Assembly (NCBI RefSeq): GCF_000020665.1
Contig: NC_011071.1
Location: 3,338,501-3,402,500 of the forward strand
Source of the DNA: Stenotrophomonas maltophilia R551-3
GTDB lineage: Bacteria > Pseudomonadota > Gammaproteobacteria > Xanthomonadales > Xanthomonadaceae
Length of the DNA stretch: 64,000 nt
Direction of reading: 5' to 3'
Shown here in pieces: positions 36,925 to 46,079 of this stretch (position 1 is its first letter; the number at the start of each line of letters is the position of its first letter). The notes under the pieces are model-generated. The model had not been told where the DNA came from. It saw only the letters and a list, made by a program, of their open reading frames with translations, and searched no databases. The position numbers were made by a program, and so were the translations under genes.

Positions 36925-38103
36925 TTACTCGGCCGGCACCCGCACCTTGCCTTCCATCAGCACGCGGGCGCTGCGGCTCATGATGGCCTTGGTCACCGTC
37001 CACTGGCCGTCAACGAGACCGGCCTGCGCGCCCACGCGCAGCGTGCCGGAGGGGTGGCCGAAGGTCACCGCCTCGCGCTCGCCACCACCGGCCGCACGAT
37101 TGACCAGAGTGCCCGGAATCGCCGCGGCAGTGCCGATCGCCACGGCGGCGGTGCCCATCATCGCGTGGTGCAGCTTGCCCATCGACAGTGCGCGCGCATG
37201 CAGGTCGATGGCCGAGGCCGGAATGGCCTTGCCGCTGGATGACACATAGTCCTGCGCCGGCGCCACGAAGGCGACCTTCGGCGTGTGCTGGCGGGTTGCC
37301 GCATCTTCCAGGTTCTTGATCAGACCCATGCGCAGCGCGCCATGCGCGCGGATGGTCTCGAACTTCTGCAGTGCGGCCTTGTCCTCATTGATCGCCGGCT
37401 GCAGCTCGGTGCCGCTGTAGCCCAGATCGGCAGCGTTGAGGAAGATCGTCGGGATGCCAGCGGTGATCATGGTCACCTCGAAGCTGCCCACGCCGGGCAC
37501 TTCCAGGGTATCGACCAGATTGCCGGTCGGGAACATCGCACCCGCATCGCCGTCATCGGACGGATCGATGAATTCCAGCTGGATCTCGGCCGCCGGGAAG
37601 GTCACGCCGTCCAGCTCGAAATCGCCGATCTCCTGCACTTCGCCATCGCGCATCGGCACGTGGGCGATGATGGTCTTGCCGATGTTGGCCTGCCAGATGC
37701 GTACGGTGCACAGGCCGTCACGCGGTACCCGGGCCGGATCGATCAGACCGTTGGCGATTGCGAACGGACCCACCGCAGTGCTGAGATTGCCGCAGTTGCC
37801 GCTCCAATCGACGAAGGCGGTGTCGATCGCCACCTGACCGTACAGATAGTCGACATCGTGATCCGGCACAGAGGCAGTGGAGATGATCACGCACTTGCTG
37901 GTGCTGGAGGTGGCGCCGCCCATGCCATCGGTCTGCTTGCCATACGGATCGGGCGAACCGATCACGCGCATCAGCAGCGCGTCACGCGCGGCGCCCGGCA
38001 CCTGCGCGGCCTCGGGCAGGTCCTGCAGGCGGAAGAACACGCCCTTGCTGGTGCCGCCGCGCATGTAGGTGGCGGGAATTCGGAGTTGCGGAAGAAAATT
38101 CAT
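36925..38103 (-). CDS. prpF: 2-methylaconitate isomerase, AcnD-accessory protein
   Basis: This 392-residue protein of the PrpF family has the diaminopimelate-epimerase fold and isomerises 2-methylaconitate so that AcnD products enter the methylcitrate cycle. Conserved stretches are TYMRGGTSKGVFF near the N-terminus, GSPDPYGKQTDGMGGATSSTSK (about 52-72), DWSGNCGNLS (about 98-107, with a catalytic-type Cys) and the GKLHHAMMGTAAV segment near residue 310. The ATG at 38103 is preferred over a TTG four codons upstream. It follows the parDE module with a 23-base gap and precedes prpD, in the same direction as the whole operon. Confidence 0.95.
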   Translation of the reverse strand: MNFLPQLRIPATYMRGGTSKGVFFRLQDLPEAAQVPGAARDALLMRVIGSPDPYGKQTDGMGGATSSTSKCVIISTASVPDHDVDYLYGQVAIDTAFVDWSGNCGNLSTAVGPFAIANGLIDPARVPRDGLCTVRIWQANIGKTIIAHVPMRDGEVQEIGDFELDGVTFPAAEIQLEFIDPSDDGDAGAMFPTGNLVDTLEVPGVGSFEVTMITAGIPTIFLNAADLGYSGTELQPAINEDKAALQKFETIRAHGALRMGLIKNLEDAATRQHTPKVAFVAPAQDYVSSSGKAIPASAIDLHARALSMGKLHHAMMGTAAVAIGTAAAIPGTLVNRAAGGGEREAVTFGHPSGTLRVGAQAGLVDGQWTVTKAIMSRSARVLMEGKVRVPAE

Positions 38104-38126
38104 CGTCGGATCCAAGCGTTTGGATT

Positions 38127-38453
38127 TCAGGAAATGTCTTGCATCAGTGCGTCAAGGCCACGATCAACGCACCACACCCGCATGACGTCCACGCGGTCCG
38201 GCAGATCGAGGTAGTAGACGAGATAGCGTTCAAAGCCCGGAACCTGCATGAAGCGCAGGAGTGCCGGCAACTGTGCGGCGAGGTCGGCATGGCGGACGGA
38301 ACCTGACGCAGGGAACATCGCAATACGTTGAAGCGTGGCCTCCAGCTCGGCGAGAAAGCGCTGACCCAGTGCCAGCCCTCCCTGTCGTGCGTACCACAGC
38401 GCGGCGTCGGCTGCGTCTGTCTCGGCCCGGGGCCTCCATTCAATCGCCTTCAC
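38127..38453 (-). CDS. parE: ParE/RelE-family toxin
   Basis: This 108-residue protein has the ParE/RelE fold. The N-terminus EWRPRAETDAADAALWYARQ is the first helix pair, followed by the helix with FLAELEATLQRIAMFP. The central beta strands contain LPALLRFMQVPGFERYLVYYLD, typical of ParE, and the closing DVMRVWCVDRGLDALMQD is near the end. ParE toxins poison DNA gyrase; RelE relatives cleave mRNA, and the sequence looks closer to ParE. Its start overlaps the antitoxin gene by 14 bases, as in most such modules. It sits inside the prp operon, between acnD and prpF. Confidence 0.87.
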   Translation of the reverse strand: MKAIEWRPRAETDAADAALWYARQGGLALGQRFLAELEATLQRIAMFPASGSVRHADLAAQLPALLRFMQVPGFERYLVYYLDLPDRVDVMRVWCVDRGLDALMQDIS

Positions 38454-38697
38454 GCTCCATCCTTTCGGTCAGCTCGCGACGCATCCGCTCGAATGTGGCC
38501 GCAGTCACCGGAACGGCAGGCCCAGAAGCCAGCCCCTCGGCAATCAGCTGCTTGAGCAGCTCTTCAGCCTTGCTGCGCTGGCGCTGGCGGATCAGGTCAC
38601 GCACATAGTCCGACGTGCTGGAGTAGCCGCCTTCGCGCACTTCTTCGTCCACGAACTGCTTGAGCGGATCGGTCAGCGAAATGTTCATGGTGGCCAT
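38440..38697 (-). CDS. parD: ParD-type antitoxin, ribbon-helix-helix
   Basis: This 85-residue protein has an N-terminal ribbon-helix-helix DNA-binding fold: MATMNISLTDPLKQFVDEEV forms the beta ribbon and first helix, and GYSSTSDYVRDLIRQ the second helix, a ParD signature. The C-terminal helix, rich in Glu and Arg, is the toxin-binding tail. It has a strong AAGGAGAG ribosome site at 38702-38708. A palindrome overlapping its leader is a likely autoregulatory operator. The gene belongs to a parDE pair embedded in the propionate operon; it may use the operon promoter as well as its own. Confidence 0.88.
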   Translation of the reverse strand: MATMNISLTDPLKQFVDEEVREGGYSSTSDYVRDLIRQRQRSKAEELLKQLIAEGLASGPAVPVTAATFERMRRELTERMEREGD

Positions 38698-38708
38698 GAA
38701 ACTCTCCT

Positions 38709-38725
38709 TTGGCAGTTTTTGCCAA
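38709..38725 (-). promoter_or_regulatory. Palindromic operator candidate upstream of parD
   Basis: TTGGCA and TGCCAA form a 6-bp dyad with a 5-base spacer (38709-38714 and 38720-38725), 12 bases before the parD start and adjacent to its ribosome site. The minus-strand TTGGCA resembles a -35 hexamer. Autorepression by ParD is an inference. Confidence 0.45.
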
Positions 38726-38797
38726 GTCAGTGTGCGCCCTGCCCTGGTGTCGGACAAGCCCGCCCCCGGCCTCCGGGGGCAGGCATTCAGTCCGGCA

Positions 38798-41416
38798 TCA
38801 CGCCACCTTGGCGCCTTCCAGGAAGTCCTGGGCGAAGCGCTGCAGCACACCGCCGGCTTCGTAGATCGCCACTTCCTCGTCGCTGTCCAGGCGGCAGGTG
38901 ACCGGCACGATCACGTCCTGGCCGTCGCGGCGGTGGATGACCAGGGTCAGGTCGGCGCACGGGGTGCGCTCGCCGATCACGTCGAAGGTCTCGGTGCCAT
39001 CGATGCCCAGGGTCAGGCGGGTGGTGCCCGGCTTGAACTCCAGCGGCAGCACGCCCATGCCGATCAGGTTGGTACGGTGAATCCGTTCGAAGCCTTCGGC
39101 CGCGATCGCCTCCACGCCGGCCAGGCGCACGCCCTTGGCGGCCCAGTCACGCGAGCTGCCCTGGCCGTAGTCGGCACCGGCGATGATGATCAGCGGCTGC
39201 TTGCGGTCCATGTAGGTTTCGATCGCTTCCCACATGCGCATGACCTTGCCTTCCGGCTCCACGCGCGCCAGCGAACCCTGCTTCACGCTGCCGTCGTCGT
39301 TGCGCACCATCTCGTTGAACAGCTTCGGGTTGGCGAAGGTGGCGCGCTGCGCGGTCAGGTGGTCACCGCGGTGGGTGGCGTAGGAATTGAAGTCCTCTTC
39401 CGGCAGGCCCATCTTCGCCAGGTACTCACCGGCGGCACTGGACGCCAGGATCGCGTTGGACGGCGACAGGTGGTCGGTGGTGATGTTGTCCGGCAGCACC
39501 GCCAATGCGCGCATGCCAGACAGCGTACGCTCACCGGCCAGCGCGCCCTCCCAGTACGGCGGGCGACGGATGTAGGTGCTATGCGGGCGCCAGTCGTACA
39601 GCGGGCTGACCGCCGCACCGTGCTCCACACGCACGTTGAACATCGGGTTGTAGACCTTGCGGAACTGCTCGGGCTTCACCGAAGCCTTCACCACAGCATC
39701 AATCTCGGCATCGGTCGGCCAGATGTCCTTCAGGCGCACCTCGTTGCCATCGGCATCCACACCCAGCACGTCCTTCTCGATGTCGAAGCGCACGGTGCCG
39801 GCGATGGCATAGGCGATCACCAGCGGCGGCGAAGCCAGGAAGGCCTGCTTCGCATACGGGTGGATGCGGCCATCGAAGTTGCGGTTGCCCGACAACACGG
39901 CGGTGGAATACAGGTCACGGTCGATGATCTCCTGCTGGATCGCCGGATCCAGCGCGCCACTCATGCCGTTGCAGGTGGTGCAGGCGAAGGCGACGATGCC
40001 GAAGCCGAGCTTTTCCAGGTCCGGCAGCAGGCCGGCCTCTTCCAGGTACAGCTGCACCGCCTTCGAGCCCGGCGCCAGCGACGACTTCACCCACGGCTTG
40101 CGCAGCAGGCCACGTTCGTTGGCCTTGCGCGCCAGCAGTGCGGCGGCGATCACGTTGCGCGGGTTGGACGTATTGGTGCAGCTGGTGATGGCGGCGATGA
40201 TCACCGCGCCATCGGGCATCAGCCCCTGCGCCTGCTCGGCCTTGCCCGCTTCCAGCTTGGCTTCGTCGGCGATGCCGCGCTCGGCCAGCTCGGCGGTGGC
40301 CACGCGCTTGTGCGGGTTGGACGGGCCGGCCATGTTGCGCACCACGCTGGACAGATCGAAGCGCAGCACGCGCTCGTACTGTGCGGTGGCCAGGTCATCG
40401 GCCCACAGGCCGGTGGTACGAGCGTAGTTCTCCACCAGCGCCACCTGCGATTCCTCGCGGCCGGTCAGGCGAAGGTAATCGATGGTCTGCCCGTCGATGT
40501 AGAACATCGCGGCGGTCGCGCCGTACTCCGGGCACATGTTGGAAATGGTGGCGCGGTCACCGATGGTCAGTGCCGCGGCACCCTCGCCGAAGAATTCAAG
40601 CCACGCACCGACCACGCGTTCCTTGCGCAGGAATTCGGTCAGGGCCAGCACCACATCGGTGGCGGTGATGCCCGGCTGAGGGCGGCCACTCAGTTCGACA
40701 CCGACGGTGTCGGGCAGGCGCATCCAGGACGCGCGGCCCAGCATCACGTTCTCCGCTTCCAGGCCGCCCACACCAATCGCGATCACGCCCAGCGCATCCA
40801 CGTGCGGGGTGTGGCTGTCGGTGCCCACGCAGGTATCCGGGAAGGCCACCCCGTTCTGCACGTAGATCACCGGCGACATCTTCTCCAGGTTGATCTGGTG
40901 CATGATGCCGTTGCCCGGCGGAATCACGTCCACGTTCTCGAAGGCCAGCTTGGTCCAGTCGATGAAGTGGAAACGGTCTTCGTTGCGGCGATCCTCGATG
41001 GCGCGGTTCTTCTCGAACGCCTGCGGATCGTAACCACCGCATTCCACCGCCAGCGAGTGATCGACGATCAGCTGCACCGGCACCACCGGATTGACCTTAG
41101 CCGGATCACCACCCTTGTCGGCGATCGCATCACGCAGGCCAGCCAGGTCGACCAACGCGGTTTGGCCGAGGATGTCATGGCACACCACGCGCGCGGGGAA
41201 CCAGGGGAAATCCAGGTCGCGACGGCGCTCGATCAGCTGCTTCAGCGAATCGGTCAGCGTGGCCGGATCACAACGACGCACCAGGTTTTCGGCCAGCACG
41301 CGCGACACGTACGGCAGCGTGGCATAGGCGCCCGGCTGGATCGCATCGACAGCGGCACGCGCGTCGAAATAATCCAGCGAGCTGCCGGGGAGGTTCTTGC
41401 GGTAATCGGTATTCAT
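38798..41416 (-). CDS. acnD: Fe-S 2-methylcitrate dehydratase, AcnD type
   Basis: This 872-residue aconitase-superfamily enzyme has a swivel domain at the C-terminus and a [4Fe-4S] core. Cluster-ligand Cys motifs are visible as SCTNTSNPRN (near residue 413) and ACTTCNGMSG (near residue 479), and a catalytic-type loop as CVGTDSHTPHVDALG (near 196-210). The length and C-terminal ADYGQGSSRDWAAKG (near 750-764) fit AcnD, which dehydrates 2-methylcitrate to the isomer that PrpF converts. The order prpC-acnD-...-prpF is the normal one except for the inserted parDE. It starts at 41416 (MNTDYRKNLPGS), 97 bases after prpC. Confidence 0.96.
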   Translation of the reverse strand: MNTDYRKNLPGSSLDYFDARAAVDAIQPGAYATLPYVSRVLAENLVRRCDPATLTDSLKQLIERRRDLDFPWFPARVVCHDILGQTALVDLAGLRDAIADKGGDPAKVNPVVPVQLIVDHSLAVECGGYDPQAFEKNRAIEDRRNEDRFHFIDWTKLAFENVDVIPPGNGIMHQINLEKMSPVIYVQNGVAFPDTCVGTDSHTPHVDALGVIAIGVGGLEAENVMLGRASWMRLPDTVGVELSGRPQPGITATDVVLALTEFLRKERVVGAWLEFFGEGAAALTIGDRATISNMCPEYGATAAMFYIDGQTIDYLRLTGREESQVALVENYARTTGLWADDLATAQYERVLRFDLSSVVRNMAGPSNPHKRVATAELAERGIADEAKLEAGKAEQAQGLMPDGAVIIAAITSCTNTSNPRNVIAAALLARKANERGLLRKPWVKSSLAPGSKAVQLYLEEAGLLPDLEKLGFGIVAFACTTCNGMSGALDPAIQQEIIDRDLYSTAVLSGNRNFDGRIHPYAKQAFLASPPLVIAYAIAGTVRFDIEKDVLGVDADGNEVRLKDIWPTDAEIDAVVKASVKPEQFRKVYNPMFNVRVEHGAAVSPLYDWRPHSTYIRRPPYWEGALAGERTLSGMRALAVLPDNITTDHLSPSNAILASSAAGEYLAKMGLPEEDFNSYATHRGDHLTAQRATFANPKLFNEMVRNDDGSVKQGSLARVEPEGKVMRMWEAIETYMDRKQPLIIIAGADYGQGSSRDWAAKGVRLAGVEAIAAEGFERIHRTNLIGMGVLPLEFKPGTTRLTLGIDGTETFDVIGERTPCADLTLVIHRRDGQDVIVPVTCRLDSDEEVAIYEAGGVLQRFAQDFLEGAKVA

Positions 41417-41513
41417 GGGCTGGCGGAGTGCTTGAGGCGGGCCGGGTGCCGGCGGTGCGGCGGCGAAAGCATCCGGCCGGCACGCGGCCGGCCGGATGGG
41501 TACAGCAGGTGGA

Positions 41514-42671
41514 TCAGACGCGCTTGTCGATGGCGACGAAGTCGCGGTCTTCCGGACCGATGTAGTTGGCGCTCGGGCGGATGATCTTGCCGTCGATGCG
41601 CTGCTCGACGATGTGCGCGCTCCAGCCGGCGGTGCGGGCGATCACGAACAGGGGGGTGAACATCGCGGTCGGCACGCCCATCATGTGGTAGCTGACGGCG
41701 CTGAACCAGTCCAGGTTCGGGAACATCTTCTTGATGTCCCACATGACCGTTTCCAGGCGCTCGGCAATGTCGTACATCTTCAGGCTGGACTGCTCTTCGG
41801 ACAGCTCGCGGGCCACGTCCTTGATCACCTTGTTGCGCGGATCGGACACGGTGTAGACCGGGTGGCCGAAACCAATCACCACTTCCTTGCGCTCCACGCG
41901 GGCCTTGATGTCTTCCTCGGCCTCGTCGGGATTGTCGTAGCGCTTCTGCACCTCGAAGGCCACTTCATTGGCACCGCCATGCTTGGGACCGCGCAGCGCA
42001 CCGATGCCACCGCAGATCGCGCTGTACATGTCGCTGCCGGTGCCGGCGATGACGCGGCAGGCGAAGGTGGAGGCATTGAATTCGTGCTCGGCGTACAGGA
42101 TCAGCGAGGTGTGCATCGCCTTCACCCACGAATCCTGCGGCTTCTCGCCATGCAGCAGGTGCAGGAAGTGACCTCCGATCGAGTCATCGTCGGTTTCCAC
42201 GTCGATGGCACGGCCGTTGTGGCTCCAGTGGTACCAGTACAGCAGCATCGAGCCGAGGCAGGCCATCAGCTTGTCGGCGATGTCGCGCGCGCCCGGATGG
42301 TTGTGGTCGTCCTTTTCCGGCGACACGCAGCCGAGCACGGACACGCCAGTGCGCATCACGTCCATCGGGTGCGCCGACGGCGGCAGCTCTTCCAGCGCCG
42401 CCTTCACCGCGGCCGGAATGCCACGCAGCGACTTCAGCTTGGCCTTGTACGAAACCAGCTCGGCGCGGGTCGGCAGCTTGCCGTGCACCAGCAGGTAGGC
42501 GATTTCCTCGAACTCGCTGGTGTTGGCCAGGTCCAGGATGTCGTAGCCACGGTAGTGCAGATCGTTGCCGCTGCGGCCCACGCTGCACAGCGCAGTGTTG
42601 CCGGCAGCAGTGCCGGACAGGGCGACGGACTTCTTCGGCTTGAAGGTCGGGGTTGCGGTCGTATCGTTCAT
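41514..42671 (-). CDS. prpC: 2-methylcitrate synthase
   Basis: This 385-residue citrate-synthase family enzyme condenses propionyl-CoA and oxaloacetate. Catalytic-type residues are His in [20 protein letters not shown] and GPKHGGANE (residues about 232-240), and Asp in the C-terminal third around [20 protein letters not shown]. PrpC also acts as a side-activity citrate synthase in many bacteria. A GGAGGG ribosome site precedes the ATG at 42671, 36 bases after prpB. It belongs to the prpBC part of the sigma-54-controlled operon. Confidence 0.97.
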   Translation of the reverse strand: MNDTTATPTFKPKKSVALSGTAAGNTALCSVGRSGNDLHYRGYDILDLANTSEFEEIAYLLVHGKLPTRAELVSYKAKLKSLRGIPAAVKAALEELPPSAHPMDVMRTGVSVLGCVSPEKDDHNHPGARDIADKLMACLGSMLLYWYHWSHNGRAIDVETDDDSIGGHFLHLLHGEKPQDSWVKAMHTSLILYAEHEFNASTFACRVIAGTGSDMYSAICGGIGALRGPKHGGANEVAFEVQKRYDNPDEAEEDIKARVERKEVVIGFGHPVYTVSDPRNKVIKDVARELSEEQSSLKMYDIAERLETVMWDIKKMFPNLDWFSAVSYHMMGVPTAMFTPLFVIARTAGWSAHIVEQRIDGKIIRPSANYIGPEDRDFVAIDKRV

Positions 42672-42707
42672 GTTTTCCCTCCGAAAACTGATGGTGCAGG
42701 GTACTGC

Positions 42708-43601
42708 TTATTTCTTGGCGGCGAACAGTGCATCGAGCTGCTGCTCGAAGGCGTGGTAGCCGATGCGGTCATACAGCTCTTCGCGCGTCTGCATGCTCTC
42801 CACCACATTGCGCTGATGGCCATCGCGGCGCACCGCCTGGTAGACATTTTCGGCGGCCTTGTTGGCCGCACGGAACGCTGACAGCGGGAACAGCTGGATG
42901 GCCACGCCGGCCGAGGCCAGTTCATCGCGGCTGAACAGCGGGGTGGCACCGAATTCGGTGATGTTGGCCAGCACCGGTACCTTCACCGCGTCGACGAAGC
43001 GGCGGTAGGTGTCCAGGTCGTAGGCGGCCTCGGCGAAGATGCCGTCGGCACCCGCCTCAACGCAGGCGATGGCGCGCTCGATGGCCTTGTCCACGCCGTC
43101 CACCTGGATGGCGTCGGTGCGCGCGATCAGGAAGAAGTCCGGATCGGTCTTGGCATCGGCAGCCGCCTTCACGCGGTCGACCATTTCACCCTGCGAGACG
43201 ATCTCCTTGCCGGGGCGGTGACCGCAGCGCTTGGCGCCGACCTGGTCCTCGATGTGGCAGGCGGCCGCGCCGGCCTTGATCAGCGACTTCACGGTGCGCG
43301 CGATGTTGAACGCGCTCGGGCCGAAACCGGTATCGATGTCGACCATCAGCGGCAGGTCGCAGACATCGGTGATGCGCCGCACGTCGATCAGCACGTCTTC
43401 CAGGGTGTTGATACCCAGGTCCGGCAGGCCCAGCGAACCAGCGGCAACGCCGCCGCCGGACAGGTAGATGGCACGGAAGCCAGCGCGCTTGGCCAGCAGC
43501 GCATGGTTGGCGTTGATCGCGCCGATCACCTGCAGCGGCGATTCGGCAGCCAGCGCCTCACGGAAGCGGGCACCGGCGGAGAATGGGGCGGAAGCGGTCA
43601 T
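42708..43601 (-). CDS. prpB: 2-methylisocitrate lyase
   Basis: This 297-residue enzyme of the isocitrate lyase/PEP mutase superfamily splits 2-methylisocitrate to pyruvate and succinate. The flexible active-site loop with the catalytic Cys is [11 protein letters not shown] (near residues 118-128, in KRCGHRPGK), and magnesium-binding Asp residues lie in [12 protein letters not shown] (near 78-90). The start at 43601 ([11 protein letters not shown]) is preferred; the longer frame reads into the promoter. It is the first gene of the prp operon, 35 bases after a -24/-12 promoter element. Confidence 0.97.
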   Translation of the reverse strand: MTASAPFSAGARFREALAAESPLQVIGAINANHALLAKRAGFRAIYLSGGGVAAGSLGLPDLGINTLEDVLIDVRRITDVCDLPLMVDIDTGFGPSAFNIARTVKSLIKAGAAACHIEDQVGAKRCGHRPGKEIVSQGEMVDRVKAAADAKTDPDFFLIARTDAIQVDGVDKAIERAIACVEAGADGIFAEAAYDLDTYRRFVDAVKVPVLANITEFGATPLFSRDELASAGVAIQLFPLSAFRAANKAAENVYQAVRRDGHQRNVVESMQTREELYDRIGYHAFEQQLDALFAAKK

Positions 43602-43635
43602 GCGGCAATCCAGGTTGAAGAACGGGAAGGTAGGC

Positions 43636-43650
43636 GCAAGCACCATGCCA
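43636..43650 (-). promoter_or_regulatory. Sigma-54 (-24/-12) promoter of prpB
   Basis: On the minus strand TGGCATG, four bases, then TTGC (43650 down to 43636) matches the RpoN consensus TGGCACG-N4-TTGCW with one change and exact spacing. It points to prpB, whose regulator PrpR is a sigma-54 activator. Confidence 0.85.
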
Positions 43651-43694
43651 AGCTGCAAGCGGTTGATTTCACGGGGATGACCGGCACGCAACGG

Positions 43695-43734
43695 TGAAAC
43701 AAATAAAACATTGAAACGGATGTATCATGAAACA
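43695..43734. promoter_or_regulatory. Upstream activating sequence candidate for PrpR
   Basis: Three TGAAAC hexamers lie at 43695-43700, 43712-43717 and 43728-43733, spaced 17 and 16 bases. The last lies in the near-perfect palindrome TGTATCATGAAACA. They sit in an AT-rich patch 55-95 bases upstream of the prpB sigma-54 box and just before prpR. Binding is inferred from position and repetition. Confidence 0.55.
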
Positions 43735-43754
43735 CCCCACCCGAACCCGCCGCC

Positions 43755-45338
43755 ATGTACCTGCCCCGATCACCCCTGCGCCACGCCGATACCGACCCCG
43801 GCCGCCCGGTGATCTGGACCGTCAGCGTCTCGCGGCTGACCGGCCTGCTCGGCGACGTCATTCCCGAGTTCGACCGCCGCGCACGCATCGAGCAGATCAA
43901 CCTCGGCTTCGAGGAAGCGGTGGACGTGATCGGGCAGCGCCTGCGTCGCGAGCACTGCGATGTGGTGATCGCCGGCGGCTCCAATGCGGCGTGGCTGCGT
44001 GGTCGGCTGGAGCTGCCGCTGGTGCCGATCCAGGCCAACGGCTTCGACCTGATGGAAGCACTGGCGCGCGCGCGACGCATCGCTCCGCGCATCGGCCTGG
44101 TCACCCACGCCAGCGATGTACCAGTGTTCAGCAACTTCCAGCAGAGTTTCGGCCTGGATATCGAACATCGCCGCTTCGTCACCCGCGAGGACGCACGAGA
44201 CTGCATCGCCGACCTGCGCGCCAACGGCATCGAGGTGATCGTCGGCACCGGCATGGCCATCGACCATGCAGAACAGGCCGGTCTGCCCGGGGTGCTGCTG
44301 TATTCGGCCGACTCGGTGCGGCAGGCGTTCGAACATGCGCTGGAACTGACCCAGACCCTGGCACGTTCCGGCAGCAACCGCCCTGCCCCGCGCCGGCGCC
44401 CGGCAGCGCGTGCCGATGCGCATGAACTACTCGGCGACAGCGACGCGATGGCGCAGGTGCGCGCGCAGATCGCGCTCTACGCCCCACATGACAGCACCGT
44501 GCTGGTCAGCGGCGAAACCGGCACCGGCAAGGAACTGGTGGCGCGCCAGCTGCACGCCGCCAGCGGTCGTCGCGGACGCTTCGTGGCACTGAACTGCGGC
44601 GCGATCAGCGAATCGCTGCTGGAAGCGGAGCTGTTCGGCTACAGCGATGGCGCCTTCACCGGCGCGCGGCGTGGTGGCCGTGTTGGCCTGGTCGAGGCGG
44701 CAGATGGCGGCACCCTGTTCCTGGACGAAATCGGCGAACTGCCGCTACCGCTGCAGACCCGACTGCTGCGGGTGCTGGAGGAACGCGAAGTGCTGCGCGT
44801 CGGCGCCACCGAACCCACGCCCGTGGATCTGCGCGTCGTCGCTGCCACGCTGCAGTCACTGGAACAACGTGCCGCCGCCGGAAGTTTCCGCCGTGATCTG
44901 TATTACCGCCTGGCCGCGCTGCGTATCGCGCTGCCTTCGCTGCGTGCGCGGCACAGCGATATCCCGCTGTTGGCGCAGCACTTCTTCCGCCAGCTGCGTG
45001 GCATCGATGCGCCACTGGATGAGGATGCGCTGGCGGTGCTGACCGCCGCACGTTGGCCCGGCAACGTGCGCGAACTACGCAATCTGGTGGATCGCCTGCG
45101 CATCCACTGGCAGCCCGGTGAAGGGCTGATTGATGCCGCGCGACTACTGCAGCTGGCGCCCGAACTGGTGAATGAAGGCGTTTCAGCATTGCCGGTGGAA
45201 AGCAACGGCAAGCGCCCACCGCGTGCGCAACTGGAAACGCTGCTGCAGGAACATCGCAATGATCGCGAGGGGATGGCGCAGGCGCTGGGTGTATCGCGCA
45301 CCACGCTGTGGCGCTGGCTGCGCGCGGAAGGCCTGTAG
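43755..45338 (+). CDS. prpR: Propionate catabolism operon regulator, sigma-54 activator
   Basis: This 527-residue bEBP has an N-terminal PrpR_N sensor domain (about 15-205, with two Rossmann-like halves), an AAA+ domain (about 225-455) with Walker A GETGTGKE, Walker [11 protein letters not shown] and the sigma-54 contact loop GAFTGA, and a C-terminal Fis-type helix-turn-helix (about 480-527, [17 protein letters not shown]). PrpR binds 2-methylcitrate and opens RpoN promoters. It is divergent from prpB over a 153-base region holding a -24/-12 box and repeats, as expected of the activator of the adjacent cluster. Its stop codon TAG is part of the GTAG of a SMAG element. Confidence 0.95.
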   Translation: MYLPRSPLRHADTDPGRPVIWTVSVSRLTGLLGDVIPEFDRRARIEQINLGFEEAVDVIGQRLRREHCDVVIAGGSNAAWLRGRLELPLVPIQANGFDLMEALARARRIAPRIGLVTHASDVPVFSNFQQSFGLDIEHRRFVTREDARDCIADLRANGIEVIVGTGMAIDHAEQAGLPGVLLYSADSVRQAFEHALELTQTLARSGSNRPAPRRRPAARADAHELLGDSDAMAQVRAQIALYAPHDSTVLVSGETGTGKELVARQLHAASGRRGRFVALNCGAISESLLEAELFGYSDGAFTGARRGGRVGLVEAADGGTLFLDEIGELPLPLQTRLLRVLEEREVLRVGATEPTPVDLRVVAATLQSLEQRAAAGSFRRDLYYRLAALRIALPSLRARHSDIPLLAQHFFRQLRGIDAPLDEDALAVLTAARWPGNVRELRNLVDRLRIHWQPGEGLIDAARLLQLAPELVNEGVSALPVESNGKRPPRAQLETLLQEHRNDREGMAQALGVSRTTLWRWLRAEGL

Positions 45339-45399
45339 AGCCGAGCCCATGCTCGGCTGATCTTCCCGCAGAAGCAGCCGAGCATGGGCTCGGCTCTAC
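45335..45399. repeat. Inverted SMAG pair overlapping the prpR stop codon
   Basis: Forward element GTAGAGCCGAGCCCATGCTC begins at 45335 and contains the prpR stop codon. The reverse partner lies at 45376-45399. The pair forms a long hairpin that probably ends prpR transcription. Confidence 0.88.
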
Positions 45400-45412
45400 A
45401 GGGTGCGTGCCG

Positions 45413-45874
45413 TCAGCGTGACCAACGCGCCTCTATCGCAAACCGGCCACTCCCCACCGCCGCAATCCAAAGCAGCAGCACCCCAAGCGGCACTTCGCTG
45501 AGGTAGAAGAACCAGCTCAACCAATCCGGCACGCTCAGCCCGGCCGGAATGCGTGCGATGCCATCGGTCAATGCGGCCACCGCGCAGATGCCCGCCAGCA
45601 GCAATGCCGAAGGGCGACTGAGCAGCCCCAGCACCAGCAGTCCACCGGCAATCCATTCAATCACACCCAGCACCGGCGCACTGAATACCGGGAACGGAAT
45701 CCCCGCATCGACCAACGTATGCACCATGCGCTCGCGCCCGGCGTCGGTGAACACCTTGTTCCAGCCGGAGACGCAGAACATCACACCGGCGACGATGCGG
45801 GCAAGCAGCAGCAGGTAAGCCTCCACGCCACGACGCGGTGATGGCACCGCAAACAGGCAACGCCAGGAGGGCAT
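45413..45874 (-). CDS. DoxX family membrane protein
   Basis: This 153-residue protein has four membrane segments in the DoxX layout, starting at YLLLLARIVAGVMFCVSGWNKVF (residues about 20-42), with the conserved small-residue motif VIEWIAGGLLVLGLLSRPSAL in the second and third. DoxX proteins are thought to help redox reactions at the membrane or interact with superoxide dismutase; the role here is unknown. A GGAG ribosome site precedes the ATG at 45874. It is a single gene between the prpR hairpin and another SMAG pair. Confidence 0.85.
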   Translation of the reverse strand: MPSWRCLFAVPSPRRGVEAYLLLLARIVAGVMFCVSGWNKVFTDAGRERMVHTLVDAGIPFPVFSAPVLGVIEWIAGGLLVLGLLSRPSALLLAGICAVAALTDGIARIPAGLSVPDWLSWFFYLSEVPLGVLLLWIAAVGSGRFAIEARWSR

Positions 45875-45973
45875 GGCAACTCCACAGATTGAAGGCTTCG
45901 ATTGGAGTGTGCCCGCCAGCTACCTGCTCATACATGAAGCTGACCAGTCCACTCGCAAAAAGCGTGGACTTCT

Positions 45974-46038
45974 GTAGAGCCGAGCCCGCGCTCAGCTGAT
46001 GCTCTCGAAGAAGCAGCCGAGCGTGGGCTCGGCTCTAC
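45974..46038. repeat. Inverted SMAG pair (GTAGAGCCGAGC subfamily)
   Basis: A forward element at 45974-45997 and a reverse one at 46015-46038, the same subfamily as the pair after prpR. They lie downstream of pdxH (stop at 46080) and upstream of the DoxX gene start, so the hairpin is likely to limit pdxH transcription into the DoxX gene. Confidence 0.85.
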
Positions 46039-46079
46039 AACAGGCCTCCAACAACCAGCAGGCGTTGCATCGGGCAGCC

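Noticed and set aside
38440..38850. Longer antitoxin start at 38850
   Set aside because: It would add 51 unrelated residues; the strong AAGGAGAG site precedes the ATG at 38697.
38660..41584. Open frame of about 970 codons antisense to acnD
   Set aside because: Low-complexity His/Gln/Arg composition opposite an intact aconitase-family gene; no ribosome site.
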